Source: Alphaproteobacteria bacterium (lineage in GTDB: Bacteria > Pseudomonadota > Alphaproteobacteria > Acetobacterales > Acetobacteraceae). From it: 9,391 nt of DNA. The translations under genes and the position numbers were made by a program. Every line of letters begins with the position of its first letter. Position 1 is the first letter of the stretch. The stretch covers positions 1-9,391 of the forward strand of contig JAAFHD010000115.1 of the NCBI GenBank assembly GCA_013298245.1, read 5' to 3'. This document shows, one piece after another, positions 1-6,192 of this stretch. Under the pieces are notes generated by a model. It did no database searches, was not told the origin of the DNA, and saw nothing but the letters and a program-made list of their open reading frames with translations.

Positions 1-101
1 GTCGCTACGAAATGTCCGCTCCCGGCCCGTACCGGCCCCTACCCAGTGCTCCGAAATGCATGCGTCTGGCGCGCGGCGGCACTCCGTTGCATATCTCGCG
101 A
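1..101. other. Upstream stretch, no clear gene
   Basis: These bases precede the chosen allE start. One plus-strand frame is open from base 1 to a TGA at 103-105, which would overlap the allE ATG at 102 as ATGA, so this could be the tail of an upstream cotranscribed gene. Its codons, however, use far more A/T at third positions than the genes downstream, and the visible peptide resembles nothing I recognise. I see no convincing promoter and no strong ribosome binding site before base 102. Confidence 0.4.
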
Positions 102-866
102 ATGAGCAAGCCACCCATCCCGCCCGGCATCATCGGCCATAACCGCGCCAACCTGACGCCGCATTACGCGATCTTCCCGCCGCCCGGCATCATGGACAGC
201 CTGCTGCCCGGCCTGAAGGACTGCATCCTGCGCTTCATGACCAGCCCGCGCATGGGCGCGCAGTTTGCCCAGGCCATGCTGCTGGTGGCACCTGGCGGCG
301 GCTGCGATGCGGCGCGCGATGATGGGTTGCAGCACTTTTTCTACGTGCTGTCGGGCGAGTTGGAAGTGACGATCGGGCGCAAGAAGGAAGTGCTGGAAGT
401 GGGCATGTTCGCCTACTGCCCCGCCGGCACGAAATACAGTTTCACCAATCGTGGCACCGCGCCGGTGCGCGCGCTGTGGGTCAAGCGCCCCTACACGGCG
501 GTGAAGGGCATCGATGCGCCCAAGCCGAAATTCGGCCACCGCGACGCCGCGCGCCGCGAGGATGTGGACGGCCGCTGGCGCTATTGGCTGCTCGGCACCG
601 CCGACATGTCGATGGATTTCGAGATGAACATCATGGGCTTCGGCCCGGGCACGCATTTCCATTGCGTGGAAACCCACATCATGGAGCACGGGCTCTACAT
701 GCTGCAGGGCCAGGGGCTGCAATTGCTGGGGCAGGATTGGCACGAAATCTGGGAAGGCGACTTCATCTGGATGGGGCCATACGTGCCGCAGCAATTCTAC
801 GCCACCGGCTGGGGCGGCGCGGAATACCTGCTCTACAAGGACGTCAACCGCGACGTGGCGTTCTGA
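102..866 (+). CDS. allE: (S)-ureidoglycine aminohydrolase (bicupin, AllE/UGlyAH)
   Basis: The predicted enzyme converts (S)-ureidoglycine and water to (S)-ureidoglycolate and ammonia, a cytoplasmic step of allantoin and purine nitrogen recovery, using bound Mn2+. The product is 254 residues, close to the roughly 260 of E. coli AllE. Two cupin domains are visible: an N-terminal one (about 55-128, with PGGGCD and LSGELEV) and a C-terminal one (about 173-245, with EHGLYMLQGQG and IWMGPYVPQQF). The C-terminal cupin has the expected metal and substrate set: E190, H192 and H196 in the spacing E-x-H-x3-H, plus Q230 in VPQQF, matching the known plant enzyme residues as I recall them. The start at 102 is preferred because MSKPPIPPG begins the family-like sequence. 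In-frame ATGs at 12 and 60 would add a non-conserved, atypical N-terminus. No signal peptide is seen. No other allantoin-pathway gene lies within the window. Confidence 0.93.
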   Translation: MSKPPIPPGIIGHNRANLTPHYAIFPPPGIMDSLLPGLKDCILRFMTSPRMGAQFAQAMLLVAPGGGCDAARDDGLQHFFYVLSGELEVTIGRKKEVLEVGMFAYCPAGTKYSFTNRGTAPVRALWVKRPYTAVKGIDAPKPKFGHRDAARREDVDGRWRYWLLGTADMSMDFEMNIMGFGPGTHFHCVETHIMEHGLYMLQGQGLQLLGQDWHEIWEGDFIWMGPYVPQQFYATGWGGAEYLLYKDVNRDVAF

Positions 867-894
867 CTTTACGTCCGTGACAGTTTGATGACAC

Positions 895-918
895 CCTCCC
901 GCCAAATGGGAGGTTGGC
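895..918 (+). promoter_or_regulatory. Alternative hairpins over the SBP1 ribosome binding site
   Basis: The gap between allE and the first binding protein holds two mutually exclusive short hairpins. In one, CCTCCC (895-900) pairs with GGGAGG (908-913), which is the Shine-Dalgarno sequence. In the other, GCCAA (901-905) pairs with TTGGC (914-918) and leaves the Shine-Dalgarno in the loop. The complementarity is directly visible, while any regulatory role is inference. There is no U-tract, so it does not look like an intrinsic terminator. Confidence 0.4.
908..913 (+). promoter_or_regulatory. Ribosome binding site of SBP1
   Basis: GGGAGG lies five bases before the ATG at 919 and fixes the start of the first binding protein, immediately ahead of its signal peptide. 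Confidence 0.75.
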
Positions 919-1935
919 ATGCGTCTTTGGGTTTTGGCCGGTTTGGTGGCGATGGGTGTGACCGGCGCGCAGGCGCAGGGCACGCTAAATGTGTATTGCT
1001 CCGTGCAGATGGAATGGTGCCAGGGCCTGGCCACGCAATTCCAGCGCGACACCGGCATCCGCGTGAACATGACCCAGCGCGGCAGTGGCGAGACGCTGGC
1101 CGCGATGCGCGCTGAATCGCAGAACCCGCGCGGCGATGTGTGGTTCGGCGGCACCGGTGACCCGCATCTGGCGGCGGCGGAAGAGAACCTGACGCAGAGC
1201 TATGAGAGCGCGAACAACGCGCAGCTGCACCCATGGGCGCTGACGCAATGGCGGCAGTCCAACCAGCGCGCGATCGGCGTCTATGCCGGCGCGATCGGCT
1301 TTGGCTTCAACACGGAATTGCTGGCGCGGCGGAACATCGCCGCACCCGCCTGTTGGGCGGATTTGCTGGAGCCGCGCTTCCGCGGCGAAATCCAGATGGC
1401 GAACCCGAATTCATCGGGCACCGCTTACGTGGTGATCGCGACACTGGTGCAGCTGATGGGGGAGGAACCCGCCTTCGCCTATCTGCGCCGCCTGCACCCC
1501 AATGTGAACAGCTACACGCGCAGCGGCACGGCACCCATCAAGGCGGTGGCGCGGGGCGAGACGGGCGTGTCCATCTCCTTCGTGCATGATGCGGTGACGG
1601 AGCGGAATGCGGGCTTCCCCGCCGCCTGGGCCACGCCCTGCGAGGGCACGGGGTACGAGATCGGGTCGATGTCGATCATCCGCGGCGCGCGCAACATCGC
1701 GCAGGCGCGGCGCTTCTATGACTGGGCGCTGACGGCGCCGGCGCAGCGGTTGGGATTCGAGGCGGGCGGGCAGTTGCAGCAGCCTTCGAACCGCGAGGCA
1801 CCCTTGCCGCCGAATGCGCCTGATCTCGGCGCGATACGGCTGATTGAATACGACTTCGCGCGCTATGGGCGCGCGGCGGAACGGCGGCGGTTGATCGAAC
1901 GATGGGATCGGGAAGTGGGGGCGTTGCCTCGATGA
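919..1935 (+). CDS. ABC transporter periplasmic substrate-binding protein 1 (AfuA/AEP-like, family 1)
   Basis: This 338-residue protein should capture a small solute in the periplasm and deliver it to the permease encoded at 2960. A signal peptide is visible (about 1-19, hydrophobic core then AQA-QG), and the mature part starts GTLNVYCS. Family features are PNSSGTAY (163-170), NSYTRSGTAP (197-206), the segment FVHDAV (221-226), EGTGYEIG (242-249) and IIRGARN (253-259). Adjacent tyrosines typical of ferric-binding proteins are absent, so an 'iron' label is weak. H223, D224 and E247 have the same spacing as residues I recall contacting sugar phosphate in Actinobacillus AfuA, so a phosphorylated compound (sugar phosphate or phosphonate) is plausible but unproven. 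C27 and C34 are also present in the paralogue and could form a disulfide. It is the first gene of the cassette and lies 52 bases after allE. Confidence 0.9.
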   Translation: MRLWVLAGLVAMGVTGAQAQGTLNVYCSVQMEWCQGLATQFQRDTGIRVNMTQRGSGETLAAMRAESQNPRGDVWFGGTGDPHLAAAEENLTQSYESANNAQLHPWALTQWRQSNQRAIGVYAGAIGFGFNTELLARRNIAAPACWADLLEPRFRGEIQMANPNSSGTAYVVIATLVQLMGEEPAFAYLRRLHPNVNSYTRSGTAPIKAVARGETGVSISFVHDAVTERNAGFPAAWATPCEGTGYEIGSMSIIRGARNIAQARRFYDWALTAPAQRLGFEAGGQLQQPSNREAPLPPNAPDLGAIRLIEYDFARYGRAAERRRLIERWDREVGALPR

Positions 1936-1961
1936 GGCACGGGAGGGTTGCCTCGATGAGG
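1923..1961 (+). repeat. Direct repeat, 24-base period, at the SBP1/SBP2 boundary
   Basis: GTTGCCTCGATGAGG occurs at 1923-1937 and again, exactly, at 1947-1961. The first copy encodes the last residues and stop of SBP1 and contains an ATGA; the second supplies the start codon of SBP2. Between them is GGGAGG, the SBP2 ribosome binding site. The 24-base offset keeps frame. It looks like a small tandem duplication formed with, or after, duplication of the binding-protein gene. Confidence 0.85.
1941..1946 (+). promoter_or_regulatory. Ribosome binding site of SBP2
   Basis: GGGAGG sits nine bases before the ATG at 1956 and lies inside the coding part of any longer version starting at 1902 or 1932. 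It therefore decides in favour of 1956. The same hexamer precedes SBP1, and the following bases (GTTG against TTG) are alike, so the leader may have been duplicated with the gene. Confidence 0.65.
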
Positions 1962-2963
1962 GGGCTGCTCTTTGCGCTGCTGTTGTGGGGCGGCGCGGCG
2001 CAAGCGCAAGGCAACCTGAACATGCTCTGCGCACCGCAGGCCGATTGGTGCGAGGCCATCGCCGCCGCCTTCCAGCGCGACACCGGTGTGCGCGTCGCGA
2101 TGGCGCGCAAATCCTCCGGCGAAATCCTGGCGCAGTTGTCGGCCGAGGCTGCCAACCCGCGCACCGATGTGTGGTTCGGCAGTTCGGCCGAGACACACAT
2201 CACCGCGGTCGGGCGCAACCTGTTGCAGACATACACCTCGCCCAACATGGCGCAGTTGCAGCCCTGGGCGCAGCGCGCGCATCGGCTGGCGGGCGGGCAT
2301 TGCGTGGGGGTGTCGTCCGGCGCCATCGCCTTCGTGTGGAATCGCGAATTGATGGCGCGGCGCAACCTGCCCATTCCGCGCCGTTGGGAAGATTTGTTGA
2401 ACCCTGCCTATCGCGGCGAAATCCAGCTGCCGAACCCCAACAGTTCAGGCACCGCCTACACCATCATCGCAACGCTGGTGCAGCTGTGGGATGAGGATCG
2501 CGCCTTCGATTATCTGCGCCGGCTGCATGCCAATGTGAATTCCTACACGCGGTCGGGCGCCGCACCCGTGCAGGCGGTGGCGCGCGGCGAAACCGCGCTG
2601 TCGGTCAGCTTCAACATGGAAATCGAATCGCTGCGCCAGCAGGGCTTCCCGATGGAAGTCCACTACCCCGATGACGGCACCGGCAATGAAGTGGCCTGCC
2701 TGTCCATCATCCGCGGCGCGCGCAACCTGGCGCAGGCGCGGCGTTTCGTGGATTGGTATCTGACCGCGGCCGCGATGGATATCGGCCCGCGCGTGAACCA
2801 GTTCCATGTGCCCGCGCATCGTGGCGCGGCGGCCGATCCGCGCATCGCGGACCTCTCCCGCGTGAACCTCATCGAATATGATTTCGCGCGCTTCGGTGAT
2901 GCCGAATTGCGCCGCCGCCTGCTCTCGCGCTGGGACCGCGAAGTGGGCGCGCTGCCGCGATGA
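1956..2963 (+). CDS. ABC transporter periplasmic substrate-binding protein 2 (paralogue of SBP1)
   Basis: This 335-residue periplasmic binding protein aligns with SBP1 end to end, roughly half to three-fifths identical by eye, and both end in WDREVGALPR. A signal peptide (about 1-17, ending AQA-QG) begins exactly at the chosen start. In-frame ATGs at 1902 and 1932 would place a non-hydrophobic stretch ahead of it, and the ribosome binding site at 1941-1946 supports 1956. PNSSGTAY (161-168), NSYTRSGAAP (195-204), DDGTGNE (239-245) and the cysteine pair C25/C32 are kept. The SBP1 residues H223-D224 are M221-E222 here, and Y246 is N244, so the ligand or affinity probably differs. It has extra cysteines at 116 and 248. 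Its stop overlaps the permease start as ATGA, so the two are translationally coupled. Confidence 0.9.
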   Translation: MRGLLFALLLWGGAAQAQGNLNMLCAPQADWCEAIAAAFQRDTGVRVAMARKSSGEILAQLSAEAANPRTDVWFGSSAETHITAVGRNLLQTYTSPNMAQLQPWAQRAHRLAGGHCVGVSSGAIAFVWNRELMARRNLPIPRRWEDLLNPAYRGEIQLPNPNSSGTAYTIIATLVQLWDEDRAFDYLRRLHANVNSYTRSGAAPVQAVARGETALSVSFNMEIESLRQQGFPMEVHYPDDGTGNEVACLSIIRGARNLAQARRFVDWYLTAAAMDIGPRVNQFHVPAHRGAAADPRIADLSRVNLIEYDFARFGDAELRRRLLSRWDREVGALPR

Positions 2964-5149
2964 GATTCAGCGCGACGCCGTTCTTCTTCTGGTCGCTGGC
3001 CGCTTTCGCCACCGCGATTCTGCCATGGCACACGCAGCAGGATGGCGTGACTGTCGCGGGGCTGATGGCGTTCGGCGCGGCGGACGCGGAGGCCGCATCG
3101 GCCCTGTGGCAAGCCATCGCGCATGGGCGTTTCTGGTTCTGGCCGGTGGTGGGTGCGCTGGTGGTGGCGCTGCCGGGCGCCCTGCCCTTCGGCACGCGTG
3201 GCACGCGCGGCGCGTGGCTGGTTGTGGGTGGTGCGCTGGGGCTGTTGGCCGTGGTCACCCAGGGCCTGGCGATTGGCGTGCAGGGTTGGTCCTGGGCCTG
3301 GGCGGAAGCGCGTTTCGGCGCGCTGGATGACCGGCAATTCGGCATCGGCCTGGGCGGCGCAATGACATTCATCGCCTGCCTGCTGATGCTGACCGATGGG
3401 CTCGCGCTGCGCGGCGTGTTGCGCGGTGACCGCTTCGTCACGGGTGCTGTGGGCGTGCTGGTCGCGGCCATCATCATCTTCACCGCCTGGCCGGTGCTGA
3501 CGATGATGTCGCAGATGCTGACGCCGCGAGGCGAATTGAGCGCCGCCGCCGCGATGTCCGACAGGTTGTTCGACGCGAAAATCTGGGGCCTGGCCTGCGT
3601 CACCGGCCCGCTGAGCTGCGGCGTGTTCTGGAACACCCTGGTGCTGGCGATATGCAGCGCGACGGCGGCGACCATGCTGGGCCTGTGCTTCGCGCTGATC
3701 GTCACGCGCACCGCCTTCCCCGCCAAGCGCGGGCTGCGGTTGCTGACGGTGCTGCCGATCATCACGCCACCCTTCGTCATCGGGCTTGGGTTGATCTTGA
3801 TTTTCGGGCGTTCGGGCATTGTGAACCAGCTTTTGGATTCGTGGTTCGGCATCCAGGGCGGCCGCTGGATCTATGGCTTCGACGGCGTGTTCCTGGCGCA
3901 GGTGTTTTCTTTCACGCCCACCGCCTTCCTGGTGCTGATCGGCGTGGTGGAGGGCATTTCGCCGAGCATGGAGGAAGCCTCGCAAACGCTGCGCGCATCG
4001 CGCATGCGCACCTTCCGCAGCGTGTCATTGCCGCTGATGCTGCCGGGCCTGGCGAATGCGTGGTTGGTGGTGTTCGTGGAGAGCCTGGCGGATTTCGGCA
4101 ACCCGATCGTGCTGGGTGGCTCCTTCGGTGTTTTGTCCACCGAGATCTTCTTCGCCGTGGTCGGCGCGCAGCAGGACTTCGGGCGCGCGGCGGCGCTGGC
4201 GATGGTGATGCTGGCGCTTGGCCTCGCGGCCTTCGTGATTCAGCGCGCGGTGGTGGGCAAGCGCTCCTATGTGTCGATGACGGGCAAGGGCGATGCGGGC
4301 CTGCCGGTGCCGCTGCCGAACGGCGTGCGCATCGCCGCCTTCGCCGTGGCGCTGCCCTGGGCGGTGCTGACCATCACCGTCTATGCGCTGGCGCTGGCCG
4401 GCGGTTTCGTGCGCGTCTGGGGCCGCGACTGGACGCCGACGCTGATGCATTTCGAGCGCGCCTTCGCCATGGAATGGGCACCAGGCGGCGGGCTGCTGCT
4501 GACCGGCGGTGCGTGGCAATCGCTGTTCACCACAATCCAACTGGCGGCGATCGCGGCCCCCATCACCGCGGGGCTTGGGTTGCTCGCGGCCTGGGTGTTG
4601 TCGCGCCAGCGCTTCCCCGGCCGCACCGCTTTGGAATTCGCGCTGATGCTGACCTTTGCCGTGCCCGGCACCGTGATCGGCGTGGCCTATATCCTGACCT
4701 ACAACGTGCCGCCGCTGGAGATCACCGGCACCGCGATCATCCTCATCGCGTGCTTCGGGTTCCGCAATTTGCCGGTGGGCGTGCGCTCGGGCGTGGCGGC
4801 CATGTCGCAGATCGACAAGTCGCTGGACGAGGCCGCCATCACGCTGCGCGCCGGCACCTTCCGCACGCTGCGCACCGTGGTGCTGCCGCTGCTGAAGCCG
4901 GCCATCGTGACGGCGCTGGTCTATTCCTTCGTCCGCGCGATGACCACGGTCTCGGCGGTGATCTTCCTGGTTTCGGCGGAGCATGAAATGGCCACCGTGT
5001 TCATCATTAACCGCGTCATCAATGGCGATTACGGCGTGGCGATTGCGTATTGCACGGCGCTGATCGTGCTGATGATGGCGGTGATCGGGCTGATCCAGCT
5101 GGGCGTGGGGCGCAGGCGGCTGGGCCGGCGCGCGGCGGTGCCGGCATGA
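2960..5149 (+). CDS. Fused ABC transporter permease (two transport domains, AfuB/iron-phosphonate type)
   Basis: This 729-residue inner-membrane protein should form the whole translocation channel, because two permease domains are joined in one chain. Each half carries the cytoplasmic EAA loop that docks on the ATPase: EEASQTLRAS (338-347, then LPLMLPG) and DEAAITLRAG (623-632, then LPLLKPA). The two transport domains span roughly 222-430 and 520-716. Ahead of them is an extra membrane region of about 160 residues with around four likely hydrophobic helices (near 8-22, 58-76, 84-106 and 128-148), which a minimal permease does not need. Related permeases of some 700 residues occur in AfuB-like systems, whereas single-domain permeases are far shorter. 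The start overlaps the SBP2 stop (ATGA at 2960-2963) and the stop overlaps the ATPase start (ATGA at 5146-5149). The substrate is unknown, set by the two binding proteins. Confidence 0.92.
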   Translation: MRFSATPFFFWSLAAFATAILPWHTQQDGVTVAGLMAFGAADAEAASALWQAIAHGRFWFWPVVGALVVALPGALPFGTRGTRGAWLVVGGALGLLAVVTQGLAIGVQGWSWAWAEARFGALDDRQFGIGLGGAMTFIACLLMLTDGLALRGVLRGDRFVTGAVGVLVAAIIIFTAWPVLTMMSQMLTPRGELSAAAAMSDRLFDAKIWGLACVTGPLSCGVFWNTLVLAICSATAATMLGLCFALIVTRTAFPAKRGLRLLTVLPIITPPFVIGLGLILIFGRSGIVNQLLDSWFGIQGGRWIYGFDGVFLAQVFSFTPTAFLVLIGVVEGISPSMEEASQTLRASRMRTFRSVSLPLMLPGLANAWLVVFVESLADFGNPIVLGGSFGVLSTEIFFAVVGAQQDFGRAAALAMVMLALGLAAFVIQRAVVGKRSYVSMTGKGDAGLPVPLPNGVRIAAFAVALPWAVLTITVYALALAGGFVRVWGRDWTPTLMHFERAFAMEWAPGGGLLLTGGAWQSLFTTIQLAAIAAPITAGLGLLAAWVLSRQRFPGRTALEFALMLTFAVPGTVIGVAYILTYNVPPLEITGTAIILIACFGFRNLPVGVRSGVAAMSQIDKSLDEAAITLRAGTFRTLRTVVLPLLKPAIVTALVYSFVRAMTTVSAVIFLVSAEHEMATVFIINRVINGDYGVAIAYCTALIVLMMAVIGLIQLGVGRRRLGRRAAVPA

Positions 5150-6192
5150 CCGGCGCGGAGGTTCGCCTCTCGGGCATCGGCAAACGCTACGGCGCGGTGC
5201 AGGCCGTCAAACCACTGGACCTGGTGATCGAGGGCGGCACGCTGGTCACGCTGCTGGGCCCGTCCGGCTGCGGCAAGACGACGCTGCTGCGCATGATCGC
5301 GGGGCTGGAACAGGCCACCGATGGGCGGCTGTTCATCGGCGGGCGCGACGTGACGATGCTGTCGGCCGGTGAGCGCAATGTGTCGATGGTGTTCCAGTCC
5401 TATGCGCTGTTTCCTCACATGTCAGTTCTGGACAATGTGGCCTATGGGCTGGTGTCGTCCGGCATGGCGCGAAGGGCTGCGCATGCGCGGGCCGAGGCTG
5501 CGCTTGAGACTGTGGGCCTGAAGGGTTTCGGCACGCGGCTGCCATCTGAAATGTCAGGCGGGCAGCAGCAGCGCGTGGCGGTGGCGCGCGCGCTGGTGCT
5601 GGAGCCGGAGGTGCTGTTGTTCGACGAACCACTGTCGAACCTGGATGCGCGGTTGCGGCGTTCCATGCGCGAGGAAATTCGCGCGCTGCAACAGCGCCTG
5701 GGCGTGACGGTGGTGTATGTGACGCATGACCAGGCGGAGGCGCTGGCGGTGTCCGACAAGATCGTGGTGATGCGCAACGCGGAAATCGCACAGGCCGGCA
5801 CGCCGGAGGAATTGTACACCCAACCCGATAGCGTCTTCGTCGCGACCTTCATGGGTGAGGCGAACCATGTGCATGCCGAGGTGGAGTCGGTGGCGGGCGA
5901 TGTGGCGCGCGTGGCGTTGGGGCCGATGCGGCTGGAGCTGCCGGCGCGCGGGTTCGCTGCTGGCCGCGCCGACCTGGTGATCAGGCCGGAGGCGATCGGC
6001 TTTGCGGCCGATGCCGGGCTGCCGGGTGCTGTGCGACGCGCGACCTATATGGGTTCGCACAGCGAATACCATGTGGAGACGGCGGTCGGCACGCTGTTCG
6101 CCGTGGTGCCCGACCGGCTGCAACGCCGCGCGGTGGGGGAGGTGGTGCAGCTGGCGCTGGCGCCGGATGGCGTGGTGCTGGTGCGGCCTTAG
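5146..6192 (+). CDS. ABC transporter ATP-binding protein (PotA/FbpC/AfuC type)
   Basis: This 348-residue cytoplasmic ATPase powers the importer. All nucleotide-binding motifs are intact: Walker A GPSGCGKTT (38-46), Q-loop Q84 in VFQSYALFPH, signature MSGGQQQR (136-143), Walker B VLLFDEP (156-162), D-loop SNLDAR (164-169) and switch histidine H194 in VTHDQAEA. The ATPase core ends near FMGEANHV (235-242). The remaining 100 or so residues form a TOBE-type regulatory domain (VIRPEAIGF at 278-286, YMGSHSEYHV at 301-310), as in importers for polyamines, iron, phosphonate and sugar phosphate. The start at 5146 overlaps the permease stop as ATGA. A longer in-frame version from 5050 would add a low-complexity stretch read from the permease gene and is not credible. 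The stop overlaps that of the convergent downstream gene. Confidence 0.94.
   Translation: MTGAEVRLSGIGKRYGAVQAVKPLDLVIEGGTLVTLLGPSGCGKTTLLRMIAGLEQATDGRLFIGGRDVTMLSAGERNVSMVFQSYALFPHMSVLDNVAYGLVSSGMARRAAHARAEAALETVGLKGFGTRLPSEMSGGQQQRVAVARALVLEPEVLLFDEPLSNLDARLRRSMREEIRALQQRLGVTVVYVTHDQAEALAVSDKIVVMRNAEIAQAGTPEELYTQPDSVFVATFMGEANHVHAEVESVAGDVARVALGPMRLELPARGFAAGRADLVIRPEAIGFAADAGLPGAVRRATYMGSHSEYHVETAVGTLFAVVPDRLQRRAVGEVVQLALAPDGVVLVRP

Noticed and set aside
895..913. Intrinsic terminator between allE and SBP1
   Set aside because: Stem is only six pairs, there is no following U-run, and the right arm is the ribosome binding site of the next gene.
39..1154. Long minus-strand open frame opposite allE and SBP1
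   Set aside because: Rich in His, Arg and Ala with no recognisable domain, typical of antisense frames in GC-rich DNA. The plus strand has convincing gene products over the same bases.
1902..1955. Longer starts for SBP2 at 1902 or 1932
   Set aside because: They would put the ribosome binding site inside the gene and displace the signal peptide from the N-terminus. The 1932 start remains a minor possibility because of its ATGA overlap.
2663..3985. 440-codon minus-strand open frame opposite SBP2 and the permease
   Set aside because: Low-complexity His/Gln/Arg composition and no family motifs; it is the mirror of real plus-strand genes.
3652..4986. 444-codon plus-strand open frame inside the permease gene in another frame
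   Set aside because: Arg/Ala/Gly-rich composition without motifs, while the permease frame has two EAA loops and regular hydrophobic helices.
5050..5145. Longer start for the ATPase
   Set aside because: The added residues are low-complexity and overlap the permease by 100 bases; the ATGA start at 5146 fits the operon and the family N-terminus.
919..6192. Confident assignment as a ferric iron importer
   Set aside because: No adjacent tyrosine pair in either binding protein and no recognisable Fur box upstream.
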